Notes: a model not told the origin generated them from the sequence alone. Counted from the stretch's first letter, positions 32,105 to 41,301 are shown. The stretch is 64,000 nt of DNA from Streptomyces sp. MJM8645 (GCF_001625365.1 NZ_LJJF01000003.1:62001-126000), one strand, 5' to 3'. Numbers and translations: made by a program.

Positions 32105-33013
32105 ATGGAACTGCGCCACCTCCGGTACCTGCTCGCCGTGGCCGAGCACGCCAACTTCACCCGCGCCGCCGAAGCCCTGCACGTCTCGCAGCCGACCCTC
32201 TCGCAGCAGATCAAGCAGCTGGAGAGCTCTCTGCACGTGCAGCTCCTCGACCGCTCCGGGCGCACCGTGCGCCTCACCGACGCCGGCCAGGCCTACGCCC
32301 ACTACGCGCGCCGGGCCCTGCGCGACCTCGCGGCGGCCGAGCGCGCGGTGCGGGACGTCAAGGACCTCTCACGCGGCACCCTGCGCCTGGCCGTGACCCC
32401 GACCTTCACCGCCTACCTGACCGGGCCCCTCATCGGGGACTTCCACGCGCGCCACCCCGGGATCAGCCTGGACGTCCGCGAGATGGCACAGGAACGCATC
32501 GAGTCCGAGCTGGCCGCCGACCAGCTCGACCTCGGCATCGCCTTCGGCGGAGCGCACCTGCCGGCCGTCACCGCCACCACCCTGTTCACCGAGCACCTCG
32601 GCCTCGTCGTCGCCTCCGACCACCCGTACGCGGCCCACTCGGGCCCGCTCCCGGTCCGCGCACTGGGCGACCAGCAACTCGCCCTGCTCAGCGGCGACTT
32701 CGCGACCCGTCAGCACATCGACCGGTTCCTCTCCGACCACCGGGTCCGGCCGCGGATCGCCATCGAGGCCAATTCCGTCAGCGCGCTCGTCGCGATCGTC
32801 CAACGCACCAGCCTCGCCACCGTGCTACCCGACGCCACCACCCGCGAACACCCCCACCTGCGCTCCGTCCCGGTCGACCCGCCGCTCCCCTCGCGCGCCG
32901 TCGCCCTGCTCCGCCGGGACACCGCCTACCAGAGCGCCGCCGCCCGCTCCTTCAGCGACCTCGCCCGGCACCGCGCCCACACCTTCGACCACACCCCCGA
33001 CGGCCCGGCCTGA
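32105..33013 (+). CDS. cynR: LysR-family regulator of cyanate genes
   Basis: 302 residues starting MELRHLRYLLAVAEHANFTRAAE; the winged helix-turn-helix includes VSQPTLSQQIKQLE and the effector domain begins GTLRLAVTPTFTAYLTGPL. The length and the match to CynR (activator responding to cyanate) agree with its divergent position to cynT. No ribosome binding site is seen; a TATAGT element 6 bases upstream implies leaderless translation. Confidence 0.88.
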   Translation: MELRHLRYLLAVAEHANFTRAAEALHVSQPTLSQQIKQLESSLHVQLLDRSGRTVRLTDAGQAYAHYARRALRDLAAAERAVRDVKDLSRGTLRLAVTPTFTAYLTGPLIGDFHARHPGISLDVREMAQERIESELAADQLDLGIAFGGAHLPAVTATTLFTEHLGLVVASDHPYAAHSGPLPVRALGDQQLALLSGDFATRQHIDRFLSDHRVRPRIAIEANSVSALVAIVQRTSLATVLPDATTREHPHLRSVPVDPPLPSRAVALLRRDTAYQSAAARSFSDLARHRAHTFDHTPDGPA

Positions 33014-33015
33014 AG

Positions 33016-33054
33016 CGGGCCCGCCCGTCCGCGCCCTGCGGACCGGCGGGCCCG
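33016..33054. terminator. bidirectional terminator after cynR
   Basis: A long stem: CGGGCCCGCC (33016-33025) with GGCGGGCCCG (33045-33054), then inner GTCCGC (33027-33032) with GCGGAC (33038-33043). It lies between the convergent cynR and the 86-residue gene. Confidence 0.7.
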
Positions 33055-33063
33055 GTCACGCAC

Positions 33064-33324
33064 TCAGGACGAACCCTCACCACGGATCAGCCGCAGCGCC
33101 GGCCCCGCACGCCCGGCCCCTCGCCCGGCCCTGCGCCGCTCGGCTTCCCGCTCGGCCTCCTGTTCGGCCACCAGGTCCGCCGACACGCGGGCGCCCAACG
33201 CCCGCAGCTCGGCCTTGCGCTCCTCGTCGGCCTCCTCGTCGCCCGGGTAGGCGGCCACGTACTTGACGCCGTGCTCGTCCTCCCAGGCATAGCTGCGGTA
33301 CTGCGTCGTCGCCTCGTCCGCCAC
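33064..33324 (-). CDS. small charged hypothetical protein
   Basis: 86 residues from a GTG at 33324 with GGAGG 6 bases upstream. It begins ADEATTQYRSYAWEDEHGVKYVA and continues with a highly charged helix (DEEADEERKAELRALGARVSADLVAEQEAEREAERRR in outline). It looks like a small helical adaptor. Not recognised. Confidence 0.65.
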   Translation of the reverse strand: MADEATTQYRSYAWEDEHGVKYVAAYPGDEEADEERKAELRALGARVSADLVAEQEAEREAERRRAGRGAGRAGPALRLIRGEGSS

Positions 33325-33564
33325 AGGGAACCTCCGCTCCTCGTCTTCGGGGTGACCCACCGTAGGCGACCGACCCGCACCGAAAAAGGAGCCGTGACAC
33401 CCGCACCTCACACCCCGTCACGCGGCTGACGGGCCGCTTGCCGCCCTCAGGCCCCGGGCCACGCCCCCCTCACGGGCCGTCCGTCACCGACGGCCGTTCC
33501 CCCGATCGAGGGAAGGGGCGCCCGTCCGTGCGCTCGTCGGGGGCCGAACCGAGACACTGGGGCC

Positions 33565-34056
33565 ATGAGGATCTGGAACGGCCCCGTCCTGGGCATGGTG
33601 GCACTGGCCGCCGCCGCCATGCCGAGCCTGCTCGCCACGGTGCCGGCCCAGGCGCAGGCCGCCGGCCTGGCGGTGGCCGCCCACTCCGCCGAGCGCACGT
33701 CCCGACGCGACGTCTACGTGCCGCGCATTCTCTCCCCTCGGGCGGGGGCGCTCTGGCGGGTCGGCGAGCGGGTCGAAGTCACCTGGGACGTCTCGGATCC
33801 GCCGGCGCAGATCACCAACCGCACGGGGTCCATCACCTTGCGCGCGGGCAGCGTCACCCTCCTCGACCGCGTCCTCGCCCGTGACTTCGACATCCTGCTG
33901 GGACGGATGGAGGTGACCGTGCCGGACGTCCCCCCTGGAGACGACTACCGGGTCGTCCTGTCCGGTGATTCCGGCAACTGGTCCGAGCCCTTCACGATCA
34001 CGTCGGACGGCCGGGCCGCCCCACCGCCGGGTGCGCCGACTACTCGTCGTCGGTGA
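33565..34056 (+). CDS. secreted protein with a Kre9/KNH-like beta domain
   Basis: 163 residues. A signal peptide (MRIWNGPVLGMVALAAAAM, cleavage near AQAQA) precedes a domain PRILSPRAGALWRVGERVEVTWDVSDPP, ending GDDYRVVLSGDSGNWSEPFTI. The SPRAG-x-W-x-x-G-x-x-V-x-V-T-W plan is that of the Ser/Thr-rich anchored (Kre9/KNH) family, a cell-surface beta-sandwich. The 3' end overlaps the convergent next gene by 17 bases. Confidence 0.72.
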   Translation: MRIWNGPVLGMVALAAAAMPSLLATVPAQAQAAGLAVAAHSAERTSRRDVYVPRILSPRAGALWRVGERVEVTWDVSDPPAQITNRTGSITLRAGSVTLLDRVLARDFDILLGRMEVTVPDVPPGDDYRVVLSGDSGNWSEPFTITSDGRAAPPPGAPTTRRR

Positions 34057-34354
34057 AACTGACCGAGCCGATGCCGCGTCGGATGCTCGAACCACCCGAC
34101 CTGATGGTCCCGATCTCGTCCCGGCAACCGGCGCCGAGGAAGACGGCCGCCTCCGCGTCGGTGTCGTTGTACAGCTCGGCGACGCGGCGGCCGAGGTCGT
34201 AGCAGCGGTCACCCTCGGGGTTCTCCAGCGTGTGCTCCTGGTTGTTGCTGATGTAGGTGAAAGTCCCCTCCGCGGCTTGGGCGTTGGCCGGGACCGCGAT
34301 GCACAGAACCGCAGCGGCACCGACGGTGACCAGCGTCCTTCCGAGGCTCTTCAC
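34040..34354 (-). CDS. small secreted protein
   Basis: 104 residues from a GTG at 34354 with AAAGGAG upstream. The signal peptide is MKSLGRTLVTVGAAAVLCIA, cleaved near AQAAE. The mature part of about 76 residues has a cysteine pair (DRCYDLG, GAGCRDEIG) probably forming one disulfide, and an acidic end (SFTDDE). It resembles small secreted beta proteins of streptomycetes. Function unknown. Confidence 0.72.
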   Translation of the reverse strand: MKSLGRTLVTVGAAAVLCIAVPANAQAAEGTFTYISNNQEHTLENPEGDRCYDLGRRVAELYNDTDAEAAVFLGAGCRDEIGTIRSGGSSIRRGIGSVSFTDDE

Positions 34355-34624
34355 GGACTCGTCTCCTTTGAACGGCGGGCTTCCTCAGCGCTGCCAGTGT
34401 GGCCGTTCGGACGCGCGAGGACGCGGGACGTCACCCGAATGGACCTTCGACGGCGTTTCCCCGCCCCCCGAAGAGTGGTGTCGGGCGATAGGAGGGTGCG
34501 CACCCCGAGCCGCCGCCACCGACCAACTTCTTTGTGTCATCTGCCAGTACGGCGGCCCGGCGGGGCGGAGGAGACTTTCCGCCACGGCCGCGACCCGGCG
34601 GGCGACACACAGGAGGGGCGGCAC

Positions 34625-35368
34625 GTGGGCGTGCAGCAGTACGACGGGATCGGCGAGGCGTTCGAGGGGTTCAAGTCCCTGCCGTTGATCCGCTACGGGG
34701 AGGTGCCGAGCTTCCTGGGCCTGGTCGGGGACGTGGCCGGCCGGTCGGTCCTCGACCTGGCGTGCGGCACCGGCTTCTACAGCAGGGAGTTCAAGCGGCG
34801 CGGCGCCACCGACGTCCTCGGCGTCGACATCTCCGCCGAGATGGTCGCCGCCGCGCGCACGATCGAGCAGCGCGACCCGCTGGGCGTGCGCTACGAGGTC
34901 GGCGACGTGGCCGAACTGCGGCCCCTCGACCGTCACTTCGACATCGCACTGGGAGTGCAGTGCCTCAACTACGCCGAGGACGTCGCGGCGATGGAGCGGA
35001 TGTGCCGCAACATCCACCGGAGCCTGGTACCGGGCGGGGAGTTCTTCGCACTCGCCCAGAAACCCGACTACCGCTTCGACTGCCCCTCCCTGGACAAATA
35101 CGGGTTCCGCTGCGAGCCGACCGGCGAGGAGATCGAGACGGGCCCGCAGGTGCGGATCACCGCCCTCCTCGACCCGCAGCCGATCAGCATCGTGGGCGCG
35201 GCCCCGCGCCGCGAGGTCTACGAGGAGTGCCTGCGGGCCGCCGGGTTCGGCGACGCCGAGTGGGTCCCACTCCAGGTGTCCGAAGCCGGCCTGCGCGAAT
35301 TCGGCGAGGACTTCTGGGCGGACCTCCTCGCCAGCCCGCCGCTGGAACTGCTGCGCTGCCGCGCCTGA
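34625..35368 (+). CDS. class I SAM-dependent methyltransferase
   Basis: 247 residues from a GTG at 34625 with AGGAGGGG 7-8 bases upstream. Motif I is VLDLACGTGFYSREFKRRGA, motif II includes VLGVDISAEMVAAA, and YEVGDVAEL and LGVQCLNYAED follow. This is a methyltransferase 11/25-type small-molecule enzyme. The substrate is unknown and no biosynthetic genes adjoin. Confidence 0.88.
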   Translation: MGVQQYDGIGEAFEGFKSLPLIRYGEVPSFLGLVGDVAGRSVLDLACGTGFYSREFKRRGATDVLGVDISAEMVAAARTIEQRDPLGVRYEVGDVAELRPLDRHFDIALGVQCLNYAEDVAAMERMCRNIHRSLVPGGEFFALAQKPDYRFDCPSLDKYGFRCEPTGEEIETGPQVRITALLDPQPISIVGAAPRREVYEECLRAAGFGDAEWVPLQVSEAGLREFGEDFWADLLASPPLELLRCRA

Positions 35369-35413
35369 CCGGCCCGGAGCCGTCGGCCCGGAGCGGTCGG
35401 CCCGGCCCGGGTG

Positions 35414-35845
35414 TCAGAGATCCAGCCACCGCTTCCACCGGCCCGTCAGGGCGATGTCGGCCTCCTTGAACGCGGCCTTCCACGCACCGCCCTCGCGCAC
35501 CATCGCGTAGCGGGCCTCGCCGCCGATCAGCCCTTCCGGTACGTACACCCAGCACCTGACCGGCGACTCCTGTTCGACGCGCAGGATCGGCGCCTCGAAC
35601 TCCGGCGGCGTGCCGAAGCACAGCAGGTCGTAGCGCGACTGGTGCCGGGCCAGCGCCCTGGCCGCCAGATGCCTGGCGAACACCTCCTTCACCGCCGCCA
35701 GTTGCTCGCCGCCCGTGGTGTCGTGCCGGCAGGAGGCCATCCACTCCTCCCACCGGCGCATCTCGTCGAAGAAGTCCTGCGCGGCCGCTCGGGCGCCTGC
35801 CGCACCCTGACCGCCCTGACCGCCCTGCCGCTCCTCCGGTGGCAT
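35414..35845 (-). CDS. hypothetical protein, possible NTF2-fold immunity protein
   Basis: 143 residues. AQDFFDEMRRWEEWMASCRHDT, AVKEVFARHLAARAL, and the strand block PILRVEQESPVRCWVYVPEG, YAMVREGGAWKAAFKE resemble NTF2-fold immunity proteins of polymorphic toxin systems. The match is by pattern only. It lies 9 bases downstream of a gene of unknown function on the same strand, and near a SMI1/KNR4 gene. Confidence 0.6.
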   Translation of the reverse strand: MPPEERQGGQGGQGAAGARAAAQDFFDEMRRWEEWMASCRHDTTGGEQLAAVKEVFARHLAARALARHQSRYDLLCFGTPPEFEAPILRVEQESPVRCWVYVPEGLIGGEARYAMVREGGAWKAAFKEADIALTGRWKRWLDL

Positions 35846-35854
35846 CGCCGCGCC

Positions 35855-36595
35855 TCAGCTCCAGTCGAAGGTCAACAGGGCCAGCCGGTCGACGGGTTCG
35901 AAGAACAGCATGATCCAGTCGGCGCCGCTGCTGCGGTAGTGCCAGCCGGGCGCTGCCGCCACGAACTCGAAGCGGCGGCCGGACGGGCCGACCGGCCAGG
36001 TGCGGTCGCCGTCGTAGTCGAGCGGGAACACATCGGTCTCGATCCAGTTGCCGGCGGAGTCGGCGTAGCCGCCGAGCTGGTCAAGGAGGGCCATCTCGCC
36101 GGTACTGCCGGGGTACGGCAGGCCGTCGTCGCCGAGGTGGACGAGCCGGCCCTCGCGGCGGAAGCTGTCGCGGTGCGCCCGGTAGCTGCGCTCCTGGCGT
36201 TCGCAGTGCTCGGCGAGGTCGGCGTGGAACCCCGGCCAGGGGTCGGGGACTTCGCCCGGGCCCGCCGCCCGGGCGAAGTAGCGCAGGTCACCGGCCAGGC
36301 GGAAGCGGTCGCCCTCCAGCGTGAAGCCGAGCCAGTTGGACGCCTGGAGCCCCGTGTGGAAGGCCGAGGTGTGGTCGCCGATGCAGCCCTCCGACGGTTC
36401 CAGCGGGCTCAGCAGGTGGATCCACCCGTGCCAGGCCGGGTTGACCTGGGCCAGGTCGATCGAGACCAGCGGGTGCAGGTGCCGGGCCAACTCGGCCTGG
36501 TCGGCGACGAAGACGTCCGCCGGATCGGGGTAGATCCGCAGGGCCGCCCCGGCCGTCATGACGTCCTCCCGCACGGGAGTGTCTTCCACGGACAT
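35855..36595 (-). CDS. conserved hypothetical protein
   Basis: 246 residues, soluble, with a good AGGAGG 5 bases before the start. It is rich in aromatic residues: WHGWIHLLSPLEPSEGCIGDH, LQASNWLGFTLEG, FRLAGDLRYFARAAG, GWHYRSSGADWIMLFFEPVDRLALLTFDW. The family is not recognised. It forms a unit with the downstream immunity-like gene. Confidence 0.68.
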   Translation of the reverse strand: MSVEDTPVREDVMTAGAALRIYPDPADVFVADQAELARHLHPLVSIDLAQVNPAWHGWIHLLSPLEPSEGCIGDHTSAFHTGLQASNWLGFTLEGDRFRLAGDLRYFARAAGPGEVPDPWPGFHADLAEHCERQERSYRAHRDSFRREGRLVHLGDDGLPYPGSTGEMALLDQLGGYADSAGNWIETDVFPLDYDGDRTWPVGPSGRRFEFVAAAPGWHYRSSGADWIMLFFEPVDRLALLTFDWS

Positions 36596-36770
36596 CCGGA
36601 CCTCCTACGGTGACCACGCATCGACGGCCGGTCGGCTGACGATCAGCCCCTTCCTACCAGGTGGCTCTGACAGGAGCCCTGGCACCGCCCGATGACTGAT
36701 GACTGTCGGTGGCCGGTGCTACGTTCCGGTCCTCGACTCGATCACTCGACACGACGAAGGGGGCTTCCCG

Positions 36771-37343
36771 ATGCAGCAGCTGTGGGCGCGGATCGAGGCC
36801 GCGCTGGAACGGATCGCCCCGGAGGTGGCGGCCGCGATGCCGCCCGGCGCCACCGACGGGCAGATCCGGGCGGCGGAGGCCGCGATGGGGGTGGAACTCC
36901 CGCCGGACGTCCGGGAGTCCTACCGCTGCCACGACGGCCTGCCGGGGGTCCTGATCGGTTTACACACCGCGCTCCACCCGCTCGACGCGATGGTGGACGA
37001 CTGGCGCGAGCGGTCCGTCGACGCCGGGGACCCGCCCTGGGACGAGCGGGCGGAGGACGGCGTGATCCGCCGGGACGTCGCCTGGTCCGCCGGGTGGATC
37101 CCCTTCATCTCCATCGGCAACGGCGACGTGATCTGCATCGACCTGGACCCGCCCGCCCCGCAGCGCCACGGCCAGATCATCGACTGGTCGCACGAGGGCT
37201 GGCGGGCCGGCTACGAGGCCGCCGGCCTGCGGGAGTTCCTGGAGGCCTTCGCCGCCGACCTGGAAGCCGACCGCTACCGGGCCGACGAGACGCGCCACGC
37301 CTGGGACGGTAGCGGACTGCCGCTGGTGATGCTGAAGGACTGA
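36771..37343 (+). CDS. SMI1/KNR4-family protein
   Basis: 190 residues from the ATG at 36771 with AAGGGGG upstream. The SMI1/KNR4 signature is present: PPGATDGQIRAAEAAMGVELPPDVRESYRCHDG, then WIPFISIGNGDVICIDLDP and GQIIDWSHEG. In bacteria this fold is commonly an immunity protein to secreted toxins. No toxin gene is visible within several kilobases. Confidence 0.88.
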   Translation: MQQLWARIEAALERIAPEVAAAMPPGATDGQIRAAEAAMGVELPPDVRESYRCHDGLPGVLIGLHTALHPLDAMVDDWRERSVDAGDPPWDERAEDGVIRRDVAWSAGWIPFISIGNGDVICIDLDPPAPQRHGQIIDWSHEGWRAGYEAAGLREFLEAFAADLEADRYRADETRHAWDGSGLPLVMLKD

Positions 37344-37346
37344 GCG

Positions 37347-38051
37347 TCAGCGCACCCCGCTCGCCCCACTCGCCCCGTTCGCCGGATCGGGGCTGCACAG
37401 CCAGCCGTTGACGGCGAAGCGGCTGTCCTCGGCCTGCCGGCTCGGGCATTGCACCGGGCGCACCTCGTGCCAGGCGGTGGGGCGGAAGAACACGATGCTG
37501 TCGTGCTCGGGCTCCCAGTCCCGCCAGGTGCGCTTCTCCCACTCCCCCGTCGTCCCGCCGTACAGCGGCAGGGCGGCGTCGAACACGCGCAGCTCGCCGC
37601 CGCCGAACGGCCGGGGCGTTCCGTGCAGGTAGTAGACGAAGGTGAGCAGGCGCCGGGGGGAGAACTCGGCGCTGGTGTCCTGGTGCGGCCGGTAGAAGTC
37701 GCCGTCGTTGTGCACGTTGAGGGTGTAGTCGGGCTCGGTGTTGCGGCAGGACACGCCCAGGGTGTGCTCGACCGCCTCCAGCACCTCGTCGATGGCCGCC
37801 AGCAGTTCGGGTGCGGCGAACTCCCGGCACGAGCGGGAGCGGCGGAAGTCGGGGGCCAGCTCCCGGTCCCCGATCAGGGAGGGCTGCAACGCCTCGCCTG
37901 CGGAGGCGACGGCGACGGCGCGTGCCAGCAGGGCGCCGGCCGTCCGCTCGCCCAGGAGCCCGGTGATGCGGCAGACCGTCACCGGGAGCCGCCAGATCGC
38001 GTCCGTGCTCACCGGCGACGGCTGCTCCGTCGCGGTGTCCGGCCCTGTCAT
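37347..38051 (-). CDS. 2-oxoglutarate/Fe(II) oxygenase, prolyl 4-hydroxylase-like
   Basis: 234 residues from the ATG at 38051; GGGAG is close upstream. The iron triad is visible as YRPHQDTSAE (His-x-Asp) and AWHEVRPV (distal His), with LTFVYYLHGTPRPFGGGELRVFD between, typical of P4Hc domains. The usual arginine for 2-oxoglutarate may be that of HEVRPV or nearby RFAVNGW. It is likely to hydroxylate a peptide or small molecule. It converges on the SMI1 gene with 3 bases between stops. Confidence 0.85.
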   Translation of the reverse strand: MTGPDTATEQPSPVSTDAIWRLPVTVCRITGLLGERTAGALLARAVAVASAGEALQPSLIGDRELAPDFRRSRSCREFAAPELLAAIDEVLEAVEHTLGVSCRNTEPDYTLNVHNDGDFYRPHQDTSAEFSPRRLLTFVYYLHGTPRPFGGGELRVFDAALPLYGGTTGEWEKRTWRDWEPEHDSIVFFRPTAWHEVRPVQCPSRQAEDSRFAVNGWLCSPDPANGASGASGVR

Positions 38052-38132
38052 GGTCTCCCGCCCTCTCGTCGTCACGCGGCCTCGAACGCGCTCACGCCCG
38101 GTGCCGCATCGGCCGGTGCCGCACCCGCGCCC

Positions 38133-38675
38133 CTACCGGCTCCAGTCCACCGGGACCACGTCCTGCTTGAGCCCGCGGTCGCTGCACACGGCACACGGGC
38201 TGCCCGGGACGCCGGGGCCCTGGTCAGTGCCGATGGTGATGGCCCCGTGCGCGCCGGCCGGGGCGTGGACGCCGTCGCCGACCATCGCGGCCTCGTAGCC
38301 GCCCAGCAGTTCCTGCAAGGTGCCGGGGCCCAGGTTCTCGGGGGCGGTGATCGCGGCGATGCCGTCGTAGTCGGTGTAGGCCGCGCCCAGCGTCCGGCCG
38401 CCCACGGTGGCGAACACGATCCGGGCGCCGCGGATGGGCTCCCCGGTCACCGCGTCGGAGGCCATCGCGTGGATGTTCTCCAGCTGCATCTGGGTGACGT
38501 TCAGGCTCGCCTGGCTGGTCGTGAGCCTGGTCGGCTTGAGGCTGGGGCACTCCGCCGCCCCGCTGCACGACGGGGCCGACGAGGCGGCCGCGGACGCGGT
38601 GACCGCGCTCCCCGCACCCAGCGAGGCCAAGGCCGCGGCCATCACCGCGACGGTCTTGCGACCAACAGAGCTCAT
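38133..38675 (-). CDS. secreted hypothetical protein with Ig-like fold
   Basis: 180 residues from the ATG at 38675. The signal peptide (MSSVGRKTVAVMAAALASLGA) is cleaved near ASAAASS. The mature part contains QLENIHAMASDAVTGEPIRGARIVFAT, resembling a bacterial Ig-like or carboxypeptidase-regulatory strand pattern, and AVCSDRGLKQDVVPVDW. There are two cysteine pairs. Function unknown. Confidence 0.7.
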   Translation of the reverse strand: MSSVGRKTVAVMAAALASLGAGSAVTASAAASSAPSCSGAAECPSLKPTRLTTSQASLNVTQMQLENIHAMASDAVTGEPIRGARIVFATVGGRTLGAAYTDYDGIAAITAPENLGPGTLQELLGGYEAAMVGDGVHAPAGAHGAITIGTDQGPGVPGSPCAVCSDRGLKQDVVPVDWSR

Positions 38676-38910
38676 GATCCACTCCCGTGGGAACCGCCCG
38701 CGCGTACTCCGCTCCGACGCCCGAGGGCCACGAGGGCCGGGCGCGCGCGGCACGCGACGGGTGCCGCCCCCCATCGGACGACACGGCCGAGCGTAGCCAC
38801 CGCCCGTCCGGCCCAACCAGCCGACGACCACGAGTTCGCAAGATCTGATGAACGGTCAACATCGTGGTGACGGCGTTAATCGGGGTGCAGCGGCCGACGA
38901 CGCTGACCTC

Positions 38911-40068
38911 TCAGTGGCGCGGCGGGTGGGTGGGCGCCGTCCAGGACGCGTGGGCGTTGAACGTCAGGCCCGCCCGGTCCGAGGGGGGCGTGTGGTCCGG
39001 GTCGTTGCGGACGACCTCGATGCGGTGGCTCTCGACGTACAGCGCGGTGAGGTGCAGGCCCGGCGCGGGGGCGCGGACCTCCTGCCGTTCCCGGGTCATG
39101 GCGGTGACGAAACGCGTGCTGTCGTAGCCGAGTTCGCGGCTGAGGGACGCGGCCGCCCTGGCGCCGTGGCCCTCGATCTCGACGCCCGCCTCGAACCCCA
39201 CGGACAGGCCGACGGCTTCGCGGCAGGCCTGCGACTGCGCCTCGTCCACCCCCCATGGGACGGTGGCGCCGACCGTGCCCGGGCCCGGGTCCTCCCGCAG
39301 GTCGGTGACCGCGACCCGGGTGTAGAACCGCTGGCGCCGCACCGTGTACGTCGGCGAGTTGTGCAGGATCCACTCCGTGGACGCGCCCCGGTCGAGGACG
39401 GCGGTGCACGGGAGGACCACCTCCCGGTCGACGACGGGCTCGGTCCGCTCGGGCGCGTCGCTTCCGTCCGTGACGGCCGGGCCCTGCGCCGTCCCCTGCC
39501 GGACCTGCCGCATCGGCACGTCCAGCACGTGGACGTCGCCTGGGTCCTCCCCCTCGTAGTCGCCGTCGAAGTAGGAGATCCAGGTCGCGATGCCGGGGGT
39601 CAGCAGGCAGCCCGTGCCGCCGGGGATCGTCTCGGGGCGGACGGTCTCGGGGATCTCCAGCCCGCCGCGCCCGCGCCAGGCGCCGACGGCCACGTAGGGG
39701 CGTCCGCCGATCTCCTCCTTCACGCAGCGCAGGTCGCCCTGGGCGACGAAGGCCGCGCCGCCGAGGTCGCGCAGGACGTCACGGGGCCCGTGGACCGTGT
39801 CCGAGGACCACAGCGCGCTCAGCGCCCGGTACCCGGGAGGGGCCACCGGCACCAGGCCGCGCAGCACCCCGTCGGAGTCGGTGACCTTGCGCCACTGCCT
39901 GGGCTCGGCCAGCGCGGCCGAGCCGCCGGTGCTCCCCCGTACCCAGGTCATCGGGGCGTTGTCGGGGATGACGCTGCACAGGGCGTGGTAGCCCTCGGGC
40001 GGTCTCGTCTCGCCGGTGCTGAAGACGAAGGTGAGTTCGCCGAACTGCTGTGGTGCCGAATAGCTCAT
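38911..40068 (-). CDS. Vps62/DUF946-like protein with aerolysin-like C terminus
   Basis: 385 residues, no signal peptide. The N-terminal part, RPPEGYHALCSVIPDNAPMTWVRG through GYRALSALWSS and VAVGAWRG, matches the Vps62/DUF946 plan. The C-terminal 150 residues (VVLPCTAVLDRGASTEWILHN, EVRAPAPGLHLTALYVESHRIEV) alternate hydrophobic and polar strands as in pore-forming or lectin-like toxins. It is on the same strand as a sphingomyelinase-type gene 63 bases upstream, suggesting joint action on membranes. The pore-forming assignment is an inference. Confidence 0.68.
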   Translation of the reverse strand: MSYSAPQQFGELTFVFSTGETRPPEGYHALCSVIPDNAPMTWVRGSTGGSAALAEPRQWRKVTDSDGVLRGLVPVAPPGYRALSALWSSDTVHGPRDVLRDLGGAAFVAQGDLRCVKEEIGGRPYVAVGAWRGRGGLEIPETVRPETIPGGTGCLLTPGIATWISYFDGDYEGEDPGDVHVLDVPMRQVRQGTAQGPAVTDGSDAPERTEPVVDREVVLPCTAVLDRGASTEWILHNSPTYTVRRQRFYTRVAVTDLREDPGPGTVGATVPWGVDEAQSQACREAVGLSVGFEAGVEIEGHGARAAASLSRELGYDSTRFVTAMTRERQEVRAPAPGLHLTALYVESHRIEVVRNDPDHTPPSDRAGLTFNAHASWTAPTHPPRH

Positions 40069-40131
40069 ATCCGCTCCTCCTGTCGCACGACTCGCGCTTG
40101 CCGGGCGACCGCCCCAGGGCCCGGCCCGGGC

Positions 40132-41001
40132 TCAGCGGCCCGCGGTCACCGGGTAGTGGTCGCTAAAGTCGGTGAAGGCCCGGCCGCCCGCCTCCCAGGT
40201 CGGCGAGGCGGTCTTCAGGACCTCGCTCGTCCAGGCGTCGCACGGCGGGGCGTGGCCCTTGCGGAGCAGGACGTGGTCCGTGTCCTCGGCGGGGTCGGCC
40301 GGGTGGCGGTGCAGGGCGGCGTCGTTGGCGATGGTGTCGAAGGAGTACTTCCAGCCGGTCCGGGGGCCCGCCTCCTGGAGGTTCCCGAAGCCCAGGACGT
40401 CCTGGAAGTCGGGCGAGTGGCGGTCGGTGTTGAAGTCCCCGGCGACGATCACCGGCTCGTGCGCCGGGATCCGGCGGTCCGTCAGGAAGACGTCGATGTC
40501 GCGCAGCTGGGAGCGGCGCATGATCCTCGCCCGGCCGGTCGGGCACGCGCCGTCGTCGGACTGCAGGTGGGTGCCCACCACGTGCACGCGCCGGCCGTCG
40601 ACCTCCAGTACGGCGTAGGCGAAGCCCTTGGCGGCCTCGGCGTCCCAGCCGCAGGCCACGTCGTAGACGTGCTGCTCCATCCGCAGGATGGGCCACCTGC
40701 TGACGATCGCGACCCCGCCGCGGGCGTGCAGCGGGGAGATCTGCCGGCCGTGCGTGGCGGCCCAGCCCGACTCGTCCACCCCGACCACCGGCGTGCGGTG
40801 GCGGTACCCCCGGCCCTCCAGGCCCTGCATCAACTCCTCGGAGGGGCCGGGGTCGAAGAGTTCCTGGAAGACCAGCACGTCGTGGTCCGCGACGTACGCG
40901 GACTCGGCGATCAGCCGCGAGCGCGCCGCGTTGTTCCAGTCGCCCTCGCTCTTCTGCGTCAGCCCGGACAGGAACATCACGTTGTGCGTCAGAACCTTCA
41001 A
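40132..41001 (-). CDS. sphingomyelinase/endonuclease-exonuclease-phosphatase family enzyme
   Basis: 289 residues from a TTG at 41001, chosen because GGAGAGGA lies 5 bases upstream and the domain starts immediately (LKVLTHNVMFLSG). Catalytic motifs are LVFQELFDPGPSE (metal Glu), GGVAIVSRWPI, HVVGTHLQSDD, GDFNTDRHSPDF, DHVLLRKG and DFSDHYPVTA, which is the neutral sphingomyelinase C series. No signal peptide is seen, so export would need another route. A longer upstream frame is Pro/Arg-rich and unlikely. Confidence 0.85.
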   Translation of the reverse strand: MKVLTHNVMFLSGLTQKSEGDWNNAARSRLIAESAYVADHDVLVFQELFDPGPSEELMQGLEGRGYRHRTPVVGVDESGWAATHGRQISPLHARGGVAIVSRWPILRMEQHVYDVACGWDAEAAKGFAYAVLEVDGRRVHVVGTHLQSDDGACPTGRARIMRRSQLRDIDVFLTDRRIPAHEPVIVAGDFNTDRHSPDFQDVLGFGNLQEAGPRTGWKYSFDTIANDAALHRHPADPAEDTDHVLLRKGHAPPCDAWTSEVLKTASPTWEAGGRAFTDFSDHYPVTAGR

Positions 41002-41266
41002 GGCCGTCCTCTCCGAACCGGCGGGCGCGGGGCGCACACACGGCGGAACCGGTCCGGGGCGCCCCGCCCCCCAAGTCAAGGGGGTCGGCCCGCGCCCGCC
41101 GGCGTCGACGCGCCGGTGCCCCGGCGGATGCCACGGGGCGCGGGGGGGCACTGCGGGCTCGCGGCAGAGCCGGGCGGGGCGTGCACGGACGATTCCGCGC
41201 CGGTGCGGAGCCGCCCCTCCGACCGCAGGGGGCGAGCACGGCACGCAGCGCGGCGGCGGCACACGT

Positions 41267-41301
41267 CCGAGCCGCCCGGCGGGTGTGGCCGGGCGGCTCG
41301 G
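41267..41301 (-). terminator. terminator of the Rpf-like gene
   Basis: CCGAGCCGCCCGGC (41267-41280) pairs perfectly with 41288-41301, loop GGGTGTG, starting 20 bases beyond the stop codon. Confidence 0.75.
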
